DNA from: [Phialemoniopsis] sp. UDSM-2020 | Taxonomy: Eukaryota; Ascomycota; Sordariomycetes; Thyridiales; Thyridiaceae | DNA length: 64,000 nucleotides | Assembly: GCA_018873225.1 (NCBI GenBank) | Contig: JAEILZ010000009.1 | Location: forward strand, 1,541,501-1,605,500 | Reading direction: 5' to 3' | Shown here: positions 57,901 through 64,000 of the stretch, piece after piece | Layout: each line of letters starts with the position of its first letter | Numbering within the stretch: position 1 is the first letter of the stretch | Notes under the pieces: generated by a model | Database searches by the model: none | The model's input: only the letters and a program-made list of their open reading frames with translations | What the model was told of the DNA's origin: nothing | Made by a program: the position numbers and the translations under genes

Positions 57901-59663
57901 TAACAAACAGGGTAGTAAATGCAGAAGCAAAGTGAACACAGACGAAGCCACAGCGAGGGCGGCCGCTTATGCAACAGGTTGATCTTGTTCGACACCACCC
58001 TTGTTCCCTGTTGTCTCAAGCTAGTAAGGTTGGCAGGGACCCGCCGCTCGTGTTCACGCGAGAAGCCTAGCGTTCGCCAACGTAAAGATCAGCAGGTGTC
58101 AAAGGTTCAGCTCACCGGGGAATCCGTCCTTCCATCCGGAATCGATTGCGTATCCCTTGTGGGCGTTCTTGCATCGGCACCGGATCATTGGGGCTGTTGC
58201 CTCATCCATACCGTCATCCTCAAGGGCCTTGACGGAGCTTTCCGCATATAAAAGTAACAATGCAGATATACGATTTTGACACGAGAGACTGCCAGGACGA
58301 AGGGGTAGCTTTTCGATTCTCCAAGCTTACCGCTGACAGGAAGCTTATGTCGCTGCTCTCAACGGTGAGAGTCCGTGATTAAGACATAGATGCTGTGACA
58401 TCGCACGACAACGTTCCAAAGACATCGATATGCAAAGGAGCGTGAAGGGCAGGCTTCACGGCCACGCGATATGCCTCTGGCCCGTCAGGGGTGATCCTGG
58501 GCTGCTTGCCTTGAAGGCACCCGCAGATTGTCTGTCGATTGTTTGACGGCTTCTTCCTCCCACGCCAACAAATCTTGGACGTTGCACAGCTCTTGGGTGG
58601 CAGCCGAGTTTGGAAACCCTGTTTGTTCATGTCCCGTGAACTCTCTGTAGGCGAGAGGCTGTCCTACCCGAGTGCAATGCCGTTGAGTGTACCCATCCTC
58701 ACCCAGTGTCTGTTCCCATCCCAAATGGTATGGACAATGCTTCCGCGGCACGATCAGGAGGTGCGGAAAGCGCCCGTCAAACTTGTTACAGAGAGCTGAG
58801 TAACAGTATCCCGGCAAGCTCCATTTTATGTGTTGAACGCTTCACTCATTGACGTCCTTCTCGCAACAACTTGTTCTCTTGCAGGATTTCGAAGCATGTA
58901 GATAGCATCAGCGTGATCTCGAGCTGTCCGATAGGCACATAGCACTGTGATACTATGCAAAAGAGAGAGGAGGCGAATTACTTAGAGGATAGGGATTAAT
59001 CCTCGCGATATGAAAGTATGAAGATGATTAACTTAGAATGTGGTCGTCAAGGACCAGCGATTTGTTAGGCTGACAGGTTCCTTGTGGGCCACTTTATCAG
59101 GAATTCTACTCTTGACTTTATCTCGTCCCAATCCAGCAAGTCTAGACGCCAGAACGCGACTGCCATTTTATGGGCCACTTTGACCGCGTTTTAGTGCATC
59201 TACAGCTTCAAAGACCTGTGGGTGGCCTTAGGGATGCTATGCTCACCGAACAAAATAGCTGGAAGACCGCAGCCGATATTTTAGCCCCGGTTTATCACTT
59301 GCAACAGCACGACAGCAATAGACCGTTTATTTGGTCAGGCTGAAGCGCTGACTCTTCCCGTGCTCACCTGGCACCACCGTAGACACACTCATTTCAATGA
59401 GCCTGTCTCTCAACTTTCCTGCCAGAAGAGCATCTGAGAAATATTGACAGACCATCTCTCGAAAACGATATCTTACTACATGTTACATTAGCGGTGTGGG
59501 AGCCTCACACGCGCGGCTGGCGTCTGGTTCACGAGCAAACCAGCTTGAACCCCTGCATAAGCTGGAAATCCACCTCTGGCTATTCGACTCGACAATAAGC
59601 GACATCTTCACCTGAAGTCTGATTATTCCATCCCTGATCATCGGTTCCCAGCTCCGAGTCATC
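54985..59663. other. Divergent intergenic region of 4.7 kb between the PAS gene and EED
   Basis: No supported gene. Open frames up to 266 codons on the minus strand at 55043-55843 have Arg/Pro/Ser-rich shadow-like composition; the frames at 56.5-58.8 kb look random. It likely includes a long leader for the PAS gene and the EED promoter. Confidence 0.5.
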
Positions 59664-61817
59664 ATGGCTCCTCCAGGCATACCAACGGCGTGGGAGCTAC
59701 CTAAGCTGAGAGCATCGTTTGGTTTTGAGGTATGAACGATTGAAGCACCCACCAAGTTCAGCAATGGCACTATATATCGAATGAGATGCTGTTGTCAAAC
59801 GTGGTTTATATCTATTCTAGTCAAGGATTGAACGCTCTACACTACATCGAGTCACTCAGTATGTTTTGTATGAATGAATTAGCTAACGACCATTTTCCCT
59901 GAAGGACGATCACCAATACATCTCTGATGACGGCCTAGCAGACACCGGTAAGACTCTTCCCAAGTTCGCACAAAGCACTATTGACTGACTGCAAGTCCAG
60001 AATTCTTTGACGTGAAGTTCTATCCCTACAACCCACCCGGCGCAAATCCCGTCTTTGCCGCGGTTAGCAAGAAGCACGTAGGTGACACATTATCACTCAA
60101 GTGCAACGAGATTCATCCACCAAGCTAACAACCTCTTCAGGTGGTGATCTGTCGTTTATCATCAACTAAAGAGAAAGATGTCAATCCCTGCGAGGTTATT
60201 AAGGTGATACGAGATGATGATGTAGGTTAAGCCCCTGATATCGATATCCCCAGCAACTCTAACGGCCCGGCTAGGAGGAGGCGCTGAACTGCTCCTGCAC
60301 CTGGACCAAAGATGCGGTGACAGAATCGGCTTATCTGTGCGTTGCGGGTCGGGACGCGAAAGTAAAGGTCTACAATGTCAGGGAAGGCAAGTTAGTCACA
60401 GTAAGTCCCTCTACCCATCTAGAGTCTGGGAATTGGTCCGCTAATTATATTCGCCAGACACTTGTCGGCCACGGAGGTGTAAGTCTGGACTGAAGAGGTA
60501 GCACTTGTTAAAGAAAGTTCCTAACACGAAATAGGAAATCAACGATCTCGCCACATCCCCGGCGAATCCTCAACTGATCGCCTCGGCATCCGACGATACC
60601 ACCGTCAGGATATGGAGTTTAGCAGCCGAACATTCTAAGCAGCCTTGCGTCGGTCTCTTGGGTGGCGAGGGCCACTCATGGAACCTTCTGAGCGTCGTAT
60701 GTTTTCACACTTCTGCCGTGCCATGTTCCTGCAAGACTGACAGACGTTACTAGTCATTCCACGAGTCTGGTCGATATGTATTGTCTGCTGGACATGACCA
60801 GATCATCAATTTGGTAAGTTACTCATTACTCTGCCAGATGCCATTGGGCTCACACTCATCACTCGCGTACAGTGGACCCTCCCCGATATACCCTCGAAGC
60901 ACATGGACACACCCATGGTAGTTCACTATCCTCACTTTTCTACTTCGGAGATACACTCTGGATTGATTGATTGGTAAGACTTCTTCTGCATTCAATGATA
61001 CCTGGTCCTTGCCCTGATGTTGATTAGTGTCTCTTTCTACGGCGATTGTATCCTATCACGAGCATGCCACGAGGAGTGCATTGTTCTCTGGAGGATCGAG
61101 GGTTTCAGCTCCGAAGACCCGCCGCCCTCTCCAGACATCGCCCCGACGGCTCACGACACCAGCAAGCTCACACGCTCTGCCTTCACCCCGTTGACCTCGC
61201 CGTCCGGCCAAGCCCAGTACACCCGGCTCATGCAGTTCCACACGCCGGGCTGCGGCGTCCAGTTCTTCATGCGCTTCAGCATGTTTCAAGTGCCCGGCCA
61301 ACATCCGGTGCTCGGCTTCTGCAACGCGCAGTCCAAGATCTTCTTTTGGGACATGGCCCGCTTCACGACCTACTACGACTTCATGAACGAGCTGCAGGAC
61401 CCGAAGCGCGACCCCAACACGCCCGTCGCGCGCCCGGTGTGGCTAAGGCCCATCGTCCCGCGCAAGAGGGGCCCCGAGCCGAGCCTCAACCGCCGTAGGG
61501 AGGCCAGCGCCCAGGACTCAGCGGTGTCTGGTAACGTCAGCACCCCGGACCCGGAGAAGGCCGAGGTCCTGTTCCACGGGTACAACAGGGAAACGATCGA
61601 AGACTGGGAGAAGAAATACAGCATGGACGATCCTCACGCACTGATTAGGGCTCACAAGTTTGAGGTTCTGAGTGGCTTTTCGCTCGTCGGTCGCCAGGTT
61701 GCTTGGAGTCCGGAGGGCGACTGGTGTGTCATAGTGGGTAGCAACAATAGGGCTGTCATCCTGCAGCGCTGGGCCAAAGATGATGGTCATACCGCTGCTG
61801 ATGACTCGATGCACTGA
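59664..61817 (+). CDS. eed: EED/ESC-type WD40 subunit of Polycomb repressive complex 2
   Basis: Ten exons: 59664-59729, 59905-59947, 60001-60077, 60141-60221, 60275-60400, 60458-60478, 60535-60696, 60754-60813, 60873-60973, 61028-61817; 508 residues. It forms a WD40 propeller: EFFDVKFYPYNPP, CTWTKDAVTESAYLCVAGRD, the short exon TLVGHGG then EINDLATSPANPQLIASASD and DTTVRIWSL, GHSWNLLSVSFHESGRYVLS with GHDQIINLW, then HSGLIDCVSFYGDCILSRA. The last blades are interrupted by a charged, Pro-rich insert (about residues 400-445). The pattern and order match EED, which binds H3K27me3 and stimulates the methyltransferase. PRC2 is present in Neurospora and other filamentous fungi but lost in budding yeast. 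Every junction keeps frame. Confidence 0.92.
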
Positions 61818-61887
61818 TCTCGCAGAGAACAGTTTTAGACATTATAAAAGAACTTGTAATCGCAGCTACAGGCTCGTAATTCATTTA
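61818..61887. other. 70-bp gap between convergent EED and RRN11
   Basis: The two stop codons are only 70 bp apart, so the mature 3' UTRs very probably overlap. AT-rich; no separate terminator is visible. Confidence 0.6.
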
Positions 61888-63183
61888 CTATCGTAATGGC
61901 AGTGAGGAGAACATAGGCAGGACGTCCTCACCGTCGTCTTCCATCCTCTCCGGGTATACAAAGTGCTCGATCCATTCCTCGACCTCCCCGTTCTCCTTGA
62001 TGATCTTCCGAAAGGCATCCTTTGCCTTCTCCCGTTCTTCTTCCCTCTCAACCCTGCCATCGCGCTCCTCCCTCGCCGACCTCGGCGCAGGTGCCATGAC
62101 GAGATCGCTCAGATACAAAGCCACCATTCCTCGAAGCCGTAACATCTCGTGACTCGTCAAGTACGGCGGGTTCTCCATGAGCCCGTCCATCCTCTTTGCA
62201 ATGTCCTTGACTACCACCATGATCTCTGCCCGGATGTCGTCCTTGCCTTCCCACAGCTTGGCCTCCCACGGCCCCATCTTGGGGATTCTGCTGTTGCCAC
62301 CACTATTCTCCTCGTCAGAATAATCCATGGCATCGGCACCACCGGTCGCCACACTCGCGTCGCTCCCATGCCACTCCTCAGCCTCGGCCTCGAGCCGCTG
62401 CAGCGCAAGGCCGTGCTCGGCCCACGCGTTGTACAGCTCCGTGCCCAGCAGCGCCGGCCAGAAATCCAGCGCGCTCGTCGCCCGCGGGAACATCCTGTTG
62501 TACGGGTGGTGCACGATGAGGTCCTGGTAGTACGCCCGCACGCGCGGCATGTTGGCCGCCGAGCCCCACCTTTGCTTCTGCCGCTGCTGGTCCTCCTCGC
62601 CTTCGCCGTCGCGCATGAGGATCTCGGCGCCGATGGCCCACAGGTGGTCCTGCCGCAGGTCGACGGGCTTGCCGTAGATCTCGGAGCGCGCGAGCAGGCC
62701 GAAGGCGCGCCTGGCGCGCGCCATGTCGCCGGCGTCAAGGCTGCGGTGCAGGATGACGGTCAGGACGCCGAGGTGCCGCTCGTGCGCGCGCAGGGCCCGC
62801 TTGACGCCGCGCTCGCGCTTCTCGGCGCGGCGGCGCGCGGCGGCGATCGGGTCGTTGTCGTCCTGCTGCTGCTCGTCGGCGCTCTCGTCTTGCTCGCTGG
62901 CGATGTCGAGCTCGATGGGCACCTCGCCGGCATCGTCGTCCTGGTCGAAGAGCGCTGCGGGTAGTGGGCGGTGCGGAAAGCCTGGGGCGATGTCGGAGGG
63001 CAGGACGTCCTGGTCTGAGAGGCCCGCAGCCTGGAGTTGTTTGAGGGTGCCGGGCGAGTGGCTCCTTGGGTTGATGGTGCCGCGGAGGTGAGACGGGATG
63101 CTCAGCTGCGATGAGCTCAAGGAGCTTGTTGGCGCCCGCTTGCGTTTGAGATTTGCGGCTGTTGGGGCCTGGATGCTCGCCAT
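61888..63183 (-). CDS. RRN11: RNA polymerase I-specific transcription initiation factor Rrn11-like
   Basis: Single exon, 431 residues. The N-terminus is basic and low-complexity (NLKRKRAPTSSLSSSQ), then acidic. The central domain reads RALRAHERHLGVLTVILHRS, LDAGDMARARRAFGLLARSE, then RVRAYYQDLIVHHPYNRMF and ALDFWPALLGTELYNAWAEH. This is the TPR-like, helical pattern of Rrn11/TAF1A, a core-factor (SL1-type) subunit that recruits RNA polymerase I to rDNA promoters in the nucleolus. It ends in a charged helix (EEEREKAKDAFRKIIKENGE). The Met at 63183 is the first in frame. The family is divergent, so the name is less certain than for the enzymes. Confidence 0.82.
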   Translation of the reverse strand: MASIQAPTAANLKRKRAPTSSLSSSQLSIPSHLRGTINPRSHSPGTLKQLQAAGLSDQDVLPSDIAPGFPHRPLPAALFDQDDDAGEVPIELDIASEQDESADEQQQDDNDPIAAARRRAEKRERGVKRALRAHERHLGVLTVILHRSLDAGDMARARRAFGLLARSEIYGKPVDLRQDHLWAIGAEILMRDGEGEEDQQRQKQRWGSAANMPRVRAYYQDLIVHHPYNRMFPRATSALDFWPALLGTELYNAWAEHGLALQRLEAEAEEWHGSDASVATGGADAMDYSDEENSGGNSRIPKMGPWEAKLWEGKDDIRAEIMVVVKDIAKRMDGLMENPPYLTSHEMLRLRGMVALYLSDLVMAPAPRSAREERDGRVEREEEREKAKDAFRKIIKENGEVEEWIEHFVYPERMEDDGEDVLPMFSSLPLR

Positions 63184-63776
63184 CCTGAGTTTTAGATCTT
63201 AGACCTATGTCAAGATTCCTTTTCTTGCTTTTCACTGCTGGGAAAAGGGAAAGATGACTTTTGTTGATGCGAGTTGATGTTTTCAATCTTGCTCCTGGTT
63301 CACCCCAGATCCTTACAAGGCTGCAAGACTCTCAAGGATTGTGTCCGAGCAAACAAAAGACACATCCTCAACATACGATCTGGGACTGATCAGATCATCC
63401 AGTCAAACTCAAAAATGTACACAAGCCGTTTTTCTGATTATTGTAGAATGATTGCCTGTTCAGTCGAAGCTCCAAACGATATTATTGGTGGGGACCTAAT
63501 TGAGCAATGAGAAGCTCCGGAATTTGGATTAGTGAAGAGATTCGGCAAAATTGACGATGTCGTCGGGCGGTGAAAACTCACCCCACTGAGTAGCCGGACA
63601 ATCAACGAGACCGTCGTCAGCGCGACCGTTGTGATCCTCGAAGAGTTGTAACATTGCATCTATATGTGCAGTGATGTTTCAACAATCAAATAGCGACCTA
63701 CGTAGTCCGTTAAGTAGGGCAATATGGGTGCTACAATCGGTAATCAAGTGTCATCAAGATGAAGAGTCTAGTTCGA
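63184..63776. other. Intergenic: RRN11 promoter and 3' flank of the edge gene
   Basis: About 590 bp; no gene supported. Confidence 0.5.
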
Positions 63777-64000
63777 TTATACACATGCTCTTCTACTGTA
63801 CAATGCTCTCACAGACATATCTCTGCGTTCTTCCGTCTCTATAGGCATCAAATTTTGTTTGACCTGACCCTCTACTTCCTCTCGAAGTACTTCCACTGGC
63901 CCTCCGCCGGCTTGTCTTCTAAGCTTTCCCAGCTGAAGGAACAAATTAGCTCGAAGTTCACACAGCAAGGGTTGAACATCGTAACACTTACACCTTGGCT
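63777..64000 (-). CDS. Last two exons of an unrecognised gene cut by the right edge
   Basis: The last exon 63932-63777 follows an intron at 63991-63933 (59 nt, donor GTAAGT, acceptor CTTCAG). The piece 64000-63992 would be the end of the previous exon, joining in frame as SQG|LGKLRRQ. The last 51 residues are helical and charged (GGGPVEVLREEVEGQVKQNL, then EERRDMSVRALYSRR). Not recognised. Gene character rests on intron size, splice sites and composition only. Confidence 0.5.
   Translation of the reverse strand, partial: PRCKCYDVQPLLCELRANLFLQLGKLRRQAGGGPVEVLREEVEGQVKQNLMPIETEERRDMSVRALYSRRACV

Noticed and set aside
56518..58817. Open frames of about 110-130 codons at 56.5-58.8 kb
   Set aside because: Checked on both strands for transposase, NACHT or secondary-metabolism motifs; none found, frames look random.
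62149..62964. 271-codon open frame opposite RRN11
   Set aside because: Antisense shadow of RRN11; Arg/Val/Leu/Gly-rich composition comes from GC bias.

Overview
The window is nuclear DNA of a filamentous ascomycete, probably a sordariomycete. The evidence is many short introns (about 50-120 nt, GT...AG with CTAAC/CTAAT-like branch points), fungal-only families (GH76 Dfg5/Dcw1, SUR7/PalI, NDT80-type and PAS regulators), an EED-type Polycomb subunit (absent from budding yeast) and polypyrimidine leader tracts. Placement below class is not possible from sequence alone. I find seventeen well-supported protein genes and one fragment at the right edge. No rRNA, convincing tRNA, intact transposon or CRISPR array was seen.

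Left third (1-24.7 kb): a Gyp5-type Rab GAP cut by the left edge; an SS18/SNH-domain SWI/SNF-type coactivator; a secreted GDSL (CE16-like) esterase divergent from histidinol-phosphate aminotransferase; a GPI-anchored GH76 wall enzyme convergent with it; argininosuccinate lyase; a GPI-anchored Ser/Thr-rich protein with a frame break; a MscL-type mechanosensitive channel; a SUR7/PalI four-span membrane protein; and a conserved-looking but unnamed protein. Both amino-acid biosynthesis genes carry a TGA(G/C)TCA site near the start, as expected for Gcn4/CPC-1 control. The wall enzyme, GPI protein, MscL channel and SUR7 protein form a loose neighbourhood of cell-surface genes within 10 kb.

Middle (24.7-44 kb): a gene-poor tract interrupted only by an NDT80-domain transcription factor like VIB-1/XprG. 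Its N-terminus is uncertain and its upstream region is unusually long (11.7 kb). The flanks hold microsatellites, a 27-base C run and pyrimidine-rich tracts, but no ORF I can defend.

Right third (44-64 kb): housekeeping and nuclear genes: Hrq1 helicase, a Yrb2/RanBP3-like nuclear export factor, a Yip1-family Golgi protein, a PAS-domain regulator, the ten-exon EED/PRC2 subunit, and the RNA polymerase I factor Rrn11 convergent with EED at 70 bp. A last exon of an unrecognised gene ends the window.

Points that deserve a second look are two GC-AG introns, the single-base frame break in the GPI protein, the fungal MscL with a four-cysteine tail, the SNH-domain protein, and the gene deserts around the NDT80 factor. 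No clearly new multi-gene system was found.
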